NCBI GenBank assembly: GCA_017404205.1
Contig: JAFRCV010000003.1
Span: 1-64,000, forward strand
Direction: 5' to 3'
Source: Erysipelotrichaceae bacterium
GTDB lineage: Bacteria > Bacillota_I > Bacilli_A > Erysipelotrichales > Erysipelotrichaceae
DNA: 64,000 bases
Shown: in pieces, positions 53,169 to 62,330 of the stretch
How positions within the stretch are numbered: position 1 is the stretch's first letter
Layout: each line of letters starts with the position of its first letter
Notes under the pieces: model-generated
What the model was told of the DNA's origin: nothing
What the model saw: the letters and a program-made list of their open reading frames with translations, nothing else
Database searches by the model: none
Program-made: the position numbers and the translations under genes

Positions 53169-54740
53169 ATGGAAAAATTAATTGAATTTAGAAACATCGT
53201 AAAGAAATTTGATGGCCAAACAGTTTTAAAAGGAATTAATCTTGATATTAACAAGAATGAATTCGTAACTTTACTTGGCCCATCAGGATGCGGAAAAACA
53301 ACTTTACTTAGAATATTAGGTGGTTTCTTAGAACAAGATGAAGGAAATGTTGTCTTTAATGGCGAAGAAATTTCAAATGTGCCAGCTTATTTAAGACCAA
53401 TTAATACGGTCTTTCAAAGATATGCGTTATTTCCTCATTTAAATGTTTATGAAAATGTTGCCTTTGGTTTAAGAATTAAGAAGATGACAAATGACTTAAT
53501 TGAACCAAGAGTTAATAGAATGTTAGAGCTTGTAGGTCTAGATGGTTATCAAAAGAAAGATGTAACTTTACTATCAGGTGGTCAACAACAAAGGGTTGCG
53601 ATTGCTAGAGCTTTAGTTAATGAACCAGATGTATTATTGTTGGATGAGCCATTAAGTGCGCTTGATGCAAAATTAAGAAAAGAGATGCAACAAGAATTAA
53701 AACGTATTCAAAAAGAAGTTGGTATCACTTTTATATTTGTAACACATGATCAAGAAGAAGCTTTAACGATGTCAGATAAAATCGTTGTCATGAAAGATGG
53801 CAATATTGAACAAATTGGCACACCAACGGAAATATATAATGAACCAATCAATAAATATGTCGCAAGATTTATTGGTGAATCTAATATTATTGATGGCATT
53901 ATGAAAGAAGACTATTTAGTAAATTTTGATGATAAAGATTTTGAATGTGTAGATTATGACTTTAAACCTAATGAACCAGTTGATGTAATAATTAGACCAG
54001 AAGATATTAAGATTGTTAAAAAGAACACTGGTAAATTAAAAGGGCAAGTAATATCGGTATTATTTAAAGGTGTTCATTATGAAGTAATAGTCGAAACTAA
54101 AAAAGGTGCATCTAAAACAGTCACTTTACATGTCTTAGAAGATAAAGACGAATTTAATCCCGAGACTAATGAAAAGATGCACGCTTCAGAATTCTCAATG
54201 GACAAAGAAGATGTTGCATCTTTAACAAATAACGAACTAATCGCAAGAGCCAACGCACAAGCGTGGGATGCAACAAGTGAAGAAGATATTTCTATTAATG
54301 AAGTTATTCATGGCATCAAAGAAGAAGTTGGCAAATATCCAGTAACTTTTAAAACGGAAAAAGGTTCATCAATAACTACATTTGTTAATGTTGTAAGTCC
54401 AAGAGTTATCACCGATGAAGAAGAGAATATCGGTATACAAGCCTTTGATGTATATAAGACAGTTGATGAAATTAAAGAATCAATGGCTATCAGTGTTGAC
54501 TTAAAAACTTGGGCTGATGCTTATGCGTGGGACTTAGAAGATGAAACACCAGTTGAAATTGATGATGTAAGATACAATTTTGAACCAATGGAAATTATCC
54601 CTGGTGATTACTCAGTTAGCTTTGTGACTGAAGGTAGAACTTATAAAATACACACAACCGAAAATCAAAAGGAAGGCAGCAATGTCGCATTAGATTTTGA
54701 TGCAGATGACATTCATGTAATGCCTAAAATGGTGGATTAA
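53169..54740 (+). CDS. potA: Spermidine/putrescine ABC transporter ATPase PotA, long form with split TOBE domain
   Basis: A 523-residue ATPase (usual about 350-380). Walker [10 protein letters not shown] (about 37-45), LSGGQQQR and [11 protein letters not shown] are normal, and a TOBE domain begins near 268 ([12 protein letters not shown]). It is interrupted after about 320 and resumes near 501 ([11 protein letters not shown]). The inserted 180 residues hold two similar units (about 350-410 and 436-498) sharing A-x-AWD, E-x-x-I and a G-x-Y-x-V-x-F strand, like extracellular Ig-type repeats. The start follows GGAGG, 11 bases after the regulator. Confidence 0.93.
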   Translation: MEKLIEFRNIVKKFDGQTVLKGINLDINKNEFVTLLGPSGCGKTTLLRILGGFLEQDEGNVVFNGEEISNVPAYLRPINTVFQRYALFPHLNVYENVAFGLRIKKMTNDLIEPRVNRMLELVGLDGYQKKDVTLLSGGQQQRVAIARALVNEPDVLLLDEPLSALDAKLRKEMQQELKRIQKEVGITFIFVTHDQEEALTMSDKIVVMKDGNIEQIGTPTEIYNEPINKYVARFIGESNIIDGIMKEDYLVNFDDKDFECVDYDFKPNEPVDVIIRPEDIKIVKKNTGKLKGQVISVLFKGVHYEVIVETKKGASKTVTLHVLEDKDEFNPETNEKMHASEFSMDKEDVASLTNNELIARANAQAWDATSEEDISINEVIHGIKEEVGKYPVTFKTEKGSSITTFVNVVSPRVITDEEENIGIQAFDVYKTVDEIKESMAISVDLKTWADAYAWDLEDETPVEIDDVRYNFEPMEIIPGDYSVSFVTEGRTYKIHTTENQKEGSNVALDFDADDIHVMPKMVD

Positions 54741-55520
54741 ATGAGAGGATTTAAAAGACTTGTTTGGCCATACATGGTATGGGCTGGCATTATGATTGTC
54801 ATTCCAATGTTAATAATTGTCTTTTATGCATTCACCAAAGAAGGCAACAGTGTAGTACAAGTAAAATTAACATTAGAAAATTTTGGTCGATTTTTTCAAG
54901 ATAGAATATTTGCAGCTGTTCTTGGCAAATCACTTGTTATTGCGATTATCACAACACTTATTTGTATTTTAATTGGTTATCCAACAGCATATATCATCGC
55001 TAAGATGAAAACTGATTCACAAGCAACAATGATACTGCTTGTAACCATTCCTCAACTTATAAATATGCTTGTTAGAACATATGCATGGAGAGGTATCTTA
55101 TTAAATCTTGATATTTCTCCTGATGTAAAAGTATATATCGGTATGGTATATAATTTCTTACCATTTATGATTCTTCAAATATATACTTCATTATCAAAAC
55201 TTGATCACAATTTGATTGTGGCAGCTCATGATTTAGGATGCGATGATAGACAAGCATTTATGAAAGTAACACTACCATTAAGTATCCCTGGTGTTATTGC
55301 AGGTATTACGCTTGTATTCTTACCTGCCGTATCATCGTTCTTTATTCCTAAATTATTAGGAGGAGGAAGCTTTGTCCTAGTAGGTAACTTAATTGAAAAC
55401 TATTTTGTAACAATTGGTGATTGGAATTTTGGTGCAGCTATCTCCCTAGTTATGACAATTATCATTTTGATATCAATGTATCTTACAAAGAAATTAGATT
55501 ATGATAAGGAGGCCAGATAA
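54741..55520 (+). CDS. potB: Spermidine/putrescine ABC transporter permease PotB
   Basis: A 259-residue permease with six helices. The EAA loop reads AAHDLGCDDRQAFMKVTLPLSIPG. It forms the channel with PotC. The ATG follows the potA stop directly; the stop overlaps potC (TAATG). Confidence 0.95.
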   Translation: MRGFKRLVWPYMVWAGIMIVIPMLIIVFYAFTKEGNSVVQVKLTLENFGRFFQDRIFAAVLGKSLVIAIITTLICILIGYPTAYIIAKMKTDSQATMILLVTIPQLINMLVRTYAWRGILLNLDISPDVKVYIGMVYNFLPFMILQIYTSLSKLDHNLIVAAHDLGCDDRQAFMKVTLPLSIPGVIAGITLVFLPAVSSFFIPKLLGGGSFVLVGNLIENYFVTIGDWNFGAAISLVMTIIILISMYLTKKLDYDKEAR

Positions 55521-56314
55521 TGAAAAAAGTAGTTCCAAAGATTTATTTAGCACTTATCTTATTGTTCTTTTATTTGCCAATTATCTATGTTGTTATATTT
55601 TCGTTTAATGAATCAAGATCTTTAACAGCATTTACTGGTTTCTCTTTACAATGGTATACAAAGATGTTTGAAACACGTGCAATTATGGAAGCAATCTATT
55701 ATACCGTTGTTATTGCGGTGATTGCGACTATTGTTTCAACAATTGTCGGAACTATTGCATCTATTGGTTTATCTAAATCAAATAGAGTAATAAAAGAAAT
55801 TGTCAATCAAGTAAATAATCTTCCAATGTTAAATCCTGAGATTGTTACGGCAATTGGCTTAATGTTATTTTTTACTTCATTAAATATTGAAAAAGGTTTC
55901 TGGACATTACTAATGGCTCATATTGCCTTTTGTATTCCATATGTGATGCTATCAATTATGCCTAGACTTAGAATGCTGGATGATAATTTAGCAGAAGCTG
56001 CTCTTGATCTTGGCTGTACACCTTTTCAAGCTTTAACCAAAGTTATTATTCCCCAAATTAAGGGTGGTATCTTGTCAGGAGCGTTAATTGCCTTTACAAT
56101 GTCATTTGATGACTTTGTGATTTCTTATTTTACTACAGGGCCTGGAATCAACAATATTTCGACCTATGTATATTCAAGCGTTAAAAGAATAAACCCTAGT
56201 GTTAACGCTTTATCGACAATCATTATTGTTGTTATTACAATAGTATTGATTATCACAAATGTTGTACCAATGTTAAAAAACAGGAGGAATAAAAATAATG
56301 AAAAAATTGCTTAG
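55520..56314 (+). CDS. potC: Spermidine/putrescine ABC transporter permease PotC
   Basis: A 264-residue permease, partner of PotB. EAA loop AALDLGCTPFQALTKVIIPQIKGG and the SFDDFVISYF segment near the C-terminus are family marks. It overlaps potD by 17 bases. Confidence 0.95.
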   Translation: MKKVVPKIYLALILLFFYLPIIYVVIFSFNESRSLTAFTGFSLQWYTKMFETRAIMEAIYYTVVIAVIATIVSTIVGTIASIGLSKSNRVIKEIVNQVNNLPMLNPEIVTAIGLMLFFTSLNIEKGFWTLLMAHIAFCIPYVMLSIMPRLRMLDDNLAEAALDLGCTPFQALTKVIIPQIKGGILSGALIAFTMSFDDFVISYFTTGPGINNISTYVYSSVKRINPSVNALSTIIIVVITIVLIITNVVPMLKNRRNKNNEKIA

Positions 56315-57359
56315 TGTCTTATTTGCCTTATTATTACTTGTAAGTGTTAGCGGATGTTCTGGTAGTAATAAAGCTGATGCTGAAATTCATATTTTCCTTC
56401 CAGGAGAATATATTTCACAAGATGTTGTCAATGAATTTGAACGTCAAACAAATATCAAAGTAACAATTGATAATTTTGCTTCTAATGAAGAAATGTATAC
56501 AAAATTATTAGGTGGTGCAAGTTATGATGTTTTAATTCCTAGTGACTATATGATTGAAAAACTAATTCAAGAAAATATGTTACAAGAAATTGATAAATCA
56601 ATTATTGATAATTTAGATGATTTATATGAAGGCGTATTAAATCAAGAATATGATCCTAATAATGACTATTCTGTTCCTTATTTCTGGGGCAATGTAGGCA
56701 TTGTTTATGATTCAACTAAGGTCGCTGAAGAAGATGTAATGAATCAAGGTTGGGAAGTATTAAGAAATCCTAAATATAAAGGTATTCTTTATATGTATGA
56801 TTCAGCAAGAGATTCATTTATGATTCCTTTAAAAGTTTTAGGTTATTCAATGAATACTGATAATGAAACCGAATTGCAAGAAGCATATAATTGGTTGCTT
56901 GAACAAAATCAAACAATGGATGTAGCATATGCAACAGATGAATGCATTGATGGACTTGCATTTGCGACTGAAGGAAAATATCTAGGTGTTATGTATTCTG
57001 GTGATGCTGCATATATCATATCTGAAAATGAAAATATGCGTTTCTATGCTCCAAAAGAAGGAACTAATTTCTGGGTAGATGCAATGGTTATTCCTAGCAA
57101 TGCTAAAAATGTTAAAGAAGCTAATATGTTTATCAAATATATGATTGAATATGATTCACAATATGACAATTCTTTAGAATATTGCTACAGTAGTGTCAAT
57201 AAAGATGCTTTAGCTGATTTATGTGGTGAAGATGGTGAATTCTATGGTAATGAAGCATATCTTCCTCGTACAAGAAATAATAATGATGAAGTTTTTCATA
57301 CATCAGAAGTAAATCGTAAATTAACTTCTGAATTATGGAACAACATCATGATGCAATAG
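56298..57359 (+). CDS. potD: Spermidine/putrescine-binding lipoprotein PotD
   Basis: A 353-residue solute-binding lipoprotein. Lipobox SVSGC (Cys20) follows a Leu-rich signal peptide. The binding fold has IFLPGEYISQDVVNEFE, YDVLIPSDYMIEKL and VPYFWGNVGIVYD, as in PotD/PotF. GGAGG within the end of potC precedes its ATG. It binds polyamine outside and delivers it to PotBC. Confidence 0.95.
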   Translation: MKKLLSVLFALLLLVSVSGCSGSNKADAEIHIFLPGEYISQDVVNEFERQTNIKVTIDNFASNEEMYTKLLGGASYDVLIPSDYMIEKLIQENMLQEIDKSIIDNLDDLYEGVLNQEYDPNNDYSVPYFWGNVGIVYDSTKVAEEDVMNQGWEVLRNPKYKGILYMYDSARDSFMIPLKVLGYSMNTDNETELQEAYNWLLEQNQTMDVAYATDECIDGLAFATEGKYLGVMYSGDAAYIISENENMRFYAPKEGTNFWVDAMVIPSNAKNVKEANMFIKYMIEYDSQYDNSLEYCYSSVNKDALADLCGEDGEFYGNEAYLPRTRNNNDEVFHTSEVNRKLTSELWNNIMMQ

Positions 57360-57366
57360 GAGTTTT

Positions 57367-58017
57367 ATGGCTAATTGGTTAAATACATTTTTTGCGAATT
57401 TCGATTATGCAATAATAGAATTCTTTCACAATATAGTCGCAAGTGCTCCAAAAATATTTGTGCCTATATGCCAAATATTAGATTCAATAGGTGATATGCC
57501 ACTACTTCTACTTGGATGGTTAGGCTTATTGTTCTTCTTTATCAAAAAAGATAAAAAATGTGGAATGATGATGATTGGTTCAATTATGATTGGTGCAATC
57601 ATCACTTCACTTGTTATTAAAAAAATTGTTTATCGTCCTCGTCCTTATATGTCTGATATCGAAATGTATAAGACATGGTGGCAATTGGCTGGTGCTGAAC
57701 TTGAATCTGAGACATCATTTCCTAGTGGACATACAACTGCTGCTATGGCTGGTATATTGGGCTATTTCTTGTGGTCAGATAAAAAATGGCCTAAATGCCT
57801 TGTGTTCTTATATCCATTAATAATGGGTATTTCAAGAATATGCTTAGTTGTCCATTATCCAAGTGATATTTTAGGTGGATTAATAGTTGGAACACTATCT
57901 TCTTATTTGTGCTTATTGGTTGTTAATCTACTTTATAAATTATTTAATAAATATCCAGATTTTGTTCTGTTTAGATATTTCTTAACTGGATCATTTAAAA
58001 AACAGATCACTGAATAA
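57367..58017 (+). CDS. PAP2-family membrane phosphatase
   Basis: A 216-residue integral membrane protein. All three PAP2 motifs are present: KKIVYRPRP, the PSGHTTA block (catalytic His) and SRICLVVHYPSDILGG. It could act on phosphatidate or undecaprenyl pyrophosphate; the sequence does not decide. It begins 7 bases after potD with GGAG. Confidence 0.9.
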   Translation: MANWLNTFFANFDYAIIEFFHNIVASAPKIFVPICQILDSIGDMPLLLLGWLGLLFFFIKKDKKCGMMMIGSIMIGAIITSLVIKKIVYRPRPYMSDIEMYKTWWQLAGAELESETSFPSGHTTAAMAGILGYFLWSDKKWPKCLVFLYPLIMGISRICLVVHYPSDILGGLIVGTLSSYLCLLVVNLLYKLFNKYPDFVLFRYFLTGSFKKQITE

Positions 58018-58020
58018 ATA

Positions 58021-58058
58021 AAATCCTATTTTGGTTAAAAACTAAAATAGGATTTTTT
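58021..58058 (+). terminator. Intrinsic terminator after the pot operon
   Basis: A 12-bp perfect stem (58021-58032 with 58044-58055), T-tail. From here to 58212 the DNA is AT-rich and shows no feature. Confidence 0.92.
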
Positions 58059-58212
58059 AATTACACAATTTAATTAAATCTGAATCATAAAAGTTATGTA
58101 TTTCGTCTATGTATTTTTTCTATAAATCATTTGTATACCTCTACTTAGAATTTTTACAAGAAAAAGGAAAAATTTGGAAAAATTCTCAGTATGTATAAAT
58201 TTTTTTGTAAAT

Positions 58213-58239
58213 AAAAAGATTTAACAAAAATGTTAAATC
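58213..58239 (-). terminator. Terminator of tRNA-Leu (GAG)
   Basis: On the minus strand a 9-bp stem (58239-58231 with 58226-58218) precedes TTTTTATTT. Confidence 0.75.
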
Positions 58240-58259
58240 AAGACTAGTAGCAATAGTTA

Positions 58260-58344
58260 TGGTGCATCTGACAAGATTTGAACTTGCACGAGTTACCCCA
58301 CACGCCCCTCAAGCGTGCGCGTCTACCAATTCCGCCACAGATGC
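58260..58344 (-). tRNA. tRNA-Leu (GAG anticodon)
   Basis: A class II tRNA on the minus strand: acceptor GCATCTG/CAGATGC, anticodon stem CACGC/GCGTG with loop TTGAGGG (GAG), long variable arm, T-arm GCAAG-TTCAAAT, encoded CCA. TATAAT on the minus strand, just upstream, is its -10. Confidence 0.96.
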
Positions 58345-58413
58345 ATCTTTTATCATTATAAAATATTTAATTATTTGTTAAAATAGATTTGGCTATAAAA
58401 AAGGAGAGGTTAT

Positions 58414-59352
58414 ATGAGCTCATTTAAAGATTTAAGAATTGTTGATAATTTTTATCAAACATCAGCATTTTATCCAATGCCTACAGTATGCATTTCAACT
58501 GTTAATCCTGATGGATCATTAAACATTGGATCTTATTCATTATGTTTCCCTTATTACATTGCGGGAAAGAAAAGATATGCAATGTTGCTTGAATGTCGTA
58601 ATACTTCTAATACTTGCATGAATATTCTAAGAACACATAAATGTGCTATTAATTTTATTCCTGATGACAAGAAATATTTTAAAGAAGCAGTAAGACTTGG
58701 CTTCCCTGGACCAAGTGAAGAAAAGATGAAAGAGAAACTTTTATTTACTATGGAAGATGGCCAAGCAGACCCTAGCGATAAGAATCGTCCACAAGTTATT
58801 GCGGAAGCATTCCAAGTATTTGAATGTACATGGGACTTTGAATTAGAAGGTGCAGACAAATATAATGTTGAAGATATTGATGATGGACATCCTGGCCCAT
58901 ATAATGATTTCAATGGTATCACATCTAAATATGGTGCACATTTTATTTTAAACATCGATAAGATTTTAATGAAAGAAAAATATTATGATGCTATCGTAAA
59001 TGGTGTAAAAGCTAACAGCTTCCCTAATGTTCCAGTTGATTATGGATATCGTGATTCAACTAATTTCTGGTATACAAAATTCCCAAGAATTTCAAAACCA
59101 ATTGCTGAGCCAATTCCAGCACCAAAAGAAGTTGATATCGCATCAATTAAGTTTGCAGCAGATAGAATAGATGACGTTGTTAAATTTAGTGATGATGCAT
59201 TGAAAAACTTCGTAAAGATTCCTCGTCCATTCTTAAAGACTGTCTTAAATGGTTGTGTTGCTTGGGCAAAAGAAAATAATGTTACATTAATTACAGCTGA
59301 GCATGTAAAGATAATTAACGATAAACGTAAACAAGAAAAAGAAAAGCGATAA
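58414..59352 (+). CDS. Flavin-reductase-like protein with C-terminal PCP_red-like domain
   Basis: A 312-residue cytosolic protein. Residues about 1-210 resemble the flavin reductase (DIM6/NTAB) split-barrel family, with PMPTVCISTVNPDGSLNIGSYS at the FMN-binding face. The last 60 residues (about 248-308; FSDDALKNFVKIPRPFLKTVL ... ITAEHVKIIND) match the pattern of PCP_red, the small domain of light-independent protochlorophyllide reductase also found in other bacteria. No substrate can be named. Strong AAGGAGAGG SD; monocistronic. Confidence 0.72.
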   Translation: MSSFKDLRIVDNFYQTSAFYPMPTVCISTVNPDGSLNIGSYSLCFPYYIAGKKRYAMLLECRNTSNTCMNILRTHKCAINFIPDDKKYFKEAVRLGFPGPSEEKMKEKLLFTMEDGQADPSDKNRPQVIAEAFQVFECTWDFELEGADKYNVEDIDDGHPGPYNDFNGITSKYGAHFILNIDKILMKEKYYDAIVNGVKANSFPNVPVDYGYRDSTNFWYTKFPRISKPIAEPIPAPKEVDIASIKFAADRIDDVVKFSDDALKNFVKIPRPFLKTVLNGCVAWAKENNVTLITAEHVKIINDKRKQEKEKR

Positions 59353-59360
59353 AGCATAAT

Positions 59361-59397
59361 AAAGGTCACAAACGAATATTCAATTGTGGCCTTTTTA
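59361..59397. terminator. Terminator between convergent genes
   Basis: An 11-bp stem with one G-U pair (59361-59371 with 59384-59394), T-run to 59397. Confidence 0.85.
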
Positions 59398-60015
59398 TTA
59401 TTTAATAATTGGTTTAATATCTACTAATAATGATTTATATGAATCAGACCAGATATACCATTTATTATCTTTTGGATCTTTATATACTGATACACTTCTT
59501 TCACTATCGACACCTTTGAAATCACTGACAATTTTTTCTACATAAATATTAGGGCCATACATTGTCGACAATTGTGGGGCATATGGATATTCTCTTAAAG
59601 TAATAGATAGTGGACTATTTGGAGTATAGCCATTATCTGGGCAAGCGCCATCAAAATAGGCATCAGCTAAAAAATCATATTTATCATTTTGTAGCATTCG
59701 ATCTTTCACAAACGATTTCGTAAAGTTACTATAGTTATTTGGAATGGTTGGTGAATTTAATAATTCTTTCATCATTTCGCTACATGTTTCTTCATCTTCT
59801 TTTTTCCAAGTTTTTAACGAAGCCAATAATAAAGCTACTACAACAAATTTACCATTATCACCACTTCGATCTATTAGTTTTAAATCTTCTACATTTTTAG
59901 GTAAAGCTAAAAATTCAATTGTCAATTCTTTTAATTTTACTAATTCAGTTCCCTCATTAATCTTGCCATCAGATGCAAGCTTATCAATGGTTCTTTCACT
60001 AATTCTGATTGTCAT
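59398..60015 (-). CDS. Conserved-looking protein of unknown function
   Basis: A 205-residue soluble protein. The N-terminal half is helical and charged (KLKELTIEFLALP, FVVVALLLASLKTW). The C-terminal half has DAYFDGACPDNGYTPNSPLSITLREYPYAPQ and a strand-rich end with YKDPKDNKWYIWSDSYKSLLVDIKP. No signal peptide. I do not recognise the family. It starts 3 bases after the 5'-nucleotidase stop, using a GGAG SD, so the two are co-transcribed. Confidence 0.75.
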   Translation of the reverse strand: MTIRISERTIDKLASDGKINEGTELVKLKELTIEFLALPKNVEDLKLIDRSGDNGKFVVVALLLASLKTWKKEDEETCSEMMKELLNSPTIPNNYSNFTKSFVKDRMLQNDKYDFLADAYFDGACPDNGYTPNSPLSITLREYPYAPQLSTMYGPNIYVEKIVSDFKGVDSERSVSVYKDPKDNKWYIWSDSYKSLLVDIKPIIK

Positions 60016-60018
60016 TTG

Positions 60019-61485
60019 TTACTCCTTTACTATGATCCTTCCTTCAACTTGTGAATCAATATTATTCGTAGCAGCCAATAATTCTTCAAAGATGGTAAAA
60101 TCATCAGTAATAACCATTCTAGGTTTTTTATTAGCCATTACTTCTTTAATTGATAAATTAAAAAATTCATCAAAGTTCTTATAATGATAATCTTGTAAAG
60201 CTATCTTAATGATATCATTGTCGGATATTTCTTTTCCATTTAGTGAAAATTCTTCAAATTTATGATTAGCTTTAGAATATATAATCTTAACACCTTTTGA
60301 TACTTGATAGAATTCGCTATGACTTCCTTCAACAAACGTTTCATCTCTTAACATATATTGCATCATATGTTTAAATTGTTTACCATTAATTTCAAGCATA
60401 TAAACAGGTCCATTAAATGGCAAACATTCCTTAAGATCTTGATAATGAATGATTGGACCTAATTCTTTTAGTCTAATTGAACCTGATGCATATAACATAA
60501 TATCAAAACTAGAATCAACTTGAAGTAGATCGGCAAATAAATTGCCAAGTTCAGTTTCCTCATGTCTAGTAGGATGACTTAGTTTTCTTTTGAAGTTAGT
60601 GATGATTCTTGAATATTTTTGATCAGTTTGATTTTTATATGTATTTAAAACTTCTTCTAATATTAAATCATTTGGTGCGATATCAGAATTTATTTCAATA
60701 TTTTCCCATTTATAATTAAGCATTTGATGTTCATCAATATCAATTTCAATATCAAATCTGCCAAGATGATGCGAACCCATTCCAACTTGGACAATAGGGA
60801 TGTTGTTTATAATACATGGCTCATTTAGATTGGTATGTGAATGACCACCAATGATTAAATCAACACCTAAATTTGGATCAATTAGCTTAGCTAATTCTTT
60901 ATCTTTTTCAAAGCCAATATGTGTTAATAGAATAGTTAAATCAACTTTTGTAGTTTTATAATTATCAATTATTACCCCAACTTGTTTAGCAGCTTCCCAT
61001 ACATCAATAAAAGAGCCAATAATTTCTTCATTTTTAGTTGAAGCCAATACTTCATCGGTAATAATACCAATAAACATCACTTTTAAGCCATTGACATCAA
61101 TTATTTCATAAGGCTTAAACAATCTTTTATGGTTTGTTTTTATATACATATTGGCATTGACGATTGGAAATCTAGCACATTTTTCTAAGAATAATAAATG
61201 AGCAAGCCCATAATCTATTTCATGATTGCCAAGTGTTACAATATCAGGCGATAAAAAATTCATCAGGTCAATTGTTGAATAGCCTTTATATTCATGATCA
61301 ATAACCGAACCCCTAAACATATCGCCAGCTATTGTATATAAGCAATTTTCTTCTTCGCTTTTAATCTTCTTAACAAGGCCAGATAATAAGGAGATACCAC
61401 CAAGCTGTTTATTATCTTTCTCTTGAGCTAAAAAATCGCCATGAAGATCATTAGAATGTAAGATGGTAATTTTCTTTTTATTCAT
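60019..61485 (-). CDS. 5'-nucleotidase / UDP-sugar hydrolase family, cytosolic
   Basis: A 488-residue two-domain metallophosphoesterase. HSNDLHGDF (about 9-17), GNHEIDYG and GGHSHTN form the metal site; the C-terminal domain includes LGNLFADLLQ and LKECLPFNGPVYMLEI. It would dephosphorylate nucleotides or cleave UDP-sugars. Most family members are exported, but this one has no signal peptide. GAGGT SD; TATAAT on the minus strand at 61514-61509. Confidence 0.88.
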   Translation of the reverse strand: MNKKKITILHSNDLHGDFLAQEKDNKQLGGISLLSGLVKKIKSEEENCLYTIAGDMFRGSVIDHEYKGYSTIDLMNFLSPDIVTLGNHEIDYGLAHLLFLEKCARFPIVNANMYIKTNHKRLFKPYEIIDVNGLKVMFIGIITDEVLASTKNEEIIGSFIDVWEAAKQVGVIIDNYKTTKVDLTILLTHIGFEKDKELAKLIDPNLGVDLIIGGHSHTNLNEPCIINNIPIVQVGMGSHHLGRFDIEIDIDEHQMLNYKWENIEINSDIAPNDLILEEVLNTYKNQTDQKYSRIITNFKRKLSHPTRHEETELGNLFADLLQVDSSFDIMLYASGSIRLKELGPIIHYQDLKECLPFNGPVYMLEINGKQFKHMMQYMLRDETFVEGSHSEFYQVSKGVKIIYSKANHKFEEFSLNGKEISDNDIIKIALQDYHYKNFDEFFNLSIKEVMANKKPRMVITDDFTIFEELLAATNNIDSQVEGRIIVKE

Positions 61486-61514
61486 AAGGTAACCTCATCG
61501 ATATATTAATTATA

Positions 61515-61723
61515 TCTTAGAAGATTGTTTATTAAATATCTTTAAACATATTGATAAAGAACACTTTTTAATAATCGTGGATATAAAGAAAAGGACATAA
61601 AAATAAATGAAAAAAATTATTATGTTTTTCTATAGACAATATGATAATTGATTAAGCAAACATCTATTTCATTTCATAAAATAAAAAATAATTAAATTTG
61701 TGAAATGTTGATTTAAACAATGT
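61515..61723. other. AT-rich spacer, no supported feature
   Basis: About 210 bases between the 5'-nucleotidase promoter and tRNA-Leu. It holds a 14-codon frame after AAAGGA near 61590-61650 and a loose inverted repeat (TTTCA/TGAAA), neither convincing as a gene or terminator. Confidence 0.5.
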
Positions 61724-61808
61724 TGGTGCACCAGACAGGACTTGAACCTGCACAAGTTTCCTTATATGAACCTGAATCATACGCGTCTGCCAATTTCGCC
61801 ACTGGTGC
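61724..61808 (-). tRNA. tRNA-Leu (CAG anticodon)
   Basis: A class II tRNA on the minus strand: acceptor GCACCAG/CTGGTGC, anticodon stem TATGA/TCATA with loop TTCAGGT (CAG), long variable arm, T-arm GCAGG-TTCAAGT-CCTGT, encoded CCA. Confidence 0.96.
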
Positions 61809-61848
61809 ATAAAATTATTTTATACTATAATGACTCTTGGAGGTTATT

Positions 61849-62223
61849 ATGTTTGAATTTATTTTTACATTAGCTGAAATCGTTGGAAATTGGCAAACAT
61901 TTAAGAAAATGGGAAGAGAAGGTTGGGAATCAATTGTACCTTTCTATAATATATATGTTTTATTTGAAACATTATATGGTAATGGTTGGTTATTCTTAAC
62001 TTTACTTATTCCTTTCTATGGAATCTATGTTTATTTCAAATTATGGATTGATGTAGCTGCAGGTTTTAATAAGTCTACTGGTTTTGGTGTTGGACTAGCT
62101 CTTTTACAACCAATCTTTATTTGTCTTGTTGGCTTCTCTTCTGAATATGTTTGGAAAGATGGAAGTACTCCTTATCAAGAAGATTTCATCGATAACATCT
62201 TTGGCAAAAACAATAATCAATAA
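61849..62223 (+). CDS. Small membrane protein, DUF5684-like
   Basis: A 124-residue protein with about three TM segments. NWQTFKKMGREGWESIVPFYNIYVL and the later YFKLWIDVAAGFNKSTGFG fit DUF5684, a family of unknown role often near signal peptidases. The start MFEFIF follows a strong GGAGG; TATAAT at 61826-61831 leaves a leader of about 10 bases. Confidence 0.8.
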   Translation: MFEFIFTLAEIVGNWQTFKKMGREGWESIVPFYNIYVLFETLYGNGWLFLTLLIPFYGIYVYFKLWIDVAAGFNKSTGFGVGLALLQPIFICLVGFSSEYVWKDGSTPYQEDFIDNIFGKNNNQ

Positions 62224-62237
62224 ACAAATAATTTATG

Positions 62238-62270
62238 AAAAGCTCTTGTCATTAAAAAAGAGCTTTTTAT
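62238..62270 (+). terminator. Intrinsic terminator after the small membrane protein gene
   Basis: AAAAGCTCTT (62238-62247) pairs with AAGAGCTTTT (62258-62267). Confidence 0.9.
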
Positions 62271-62294
62271 ATTACTAAAATAGAGCTTAAATTA

Positions 62295-62322
62295 TTGAAA
62301 AATGACTTTAAAAGTCTATAAT
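62295..62322 (+). promoter_or_regulatory. Promoter of bipA; leaderless
   Basis: TTGAAA (62295-62300), a 16-base spacer and TATAAT (62317-62322), then 8 bases to the ATG. Transcription should begin at about the A of ATG or 1-2 bases before. Confidence 0.68.
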
Positions 62323-62330
62323 TATAAGGT

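Noticed and set aside
61590-61650. Short 14-codon peptide gene after AAAGGA
   Set aside because: Spacing to ATG is about 12 bases, the peptide is very short and AT-rich DNA gives such frames by chance.
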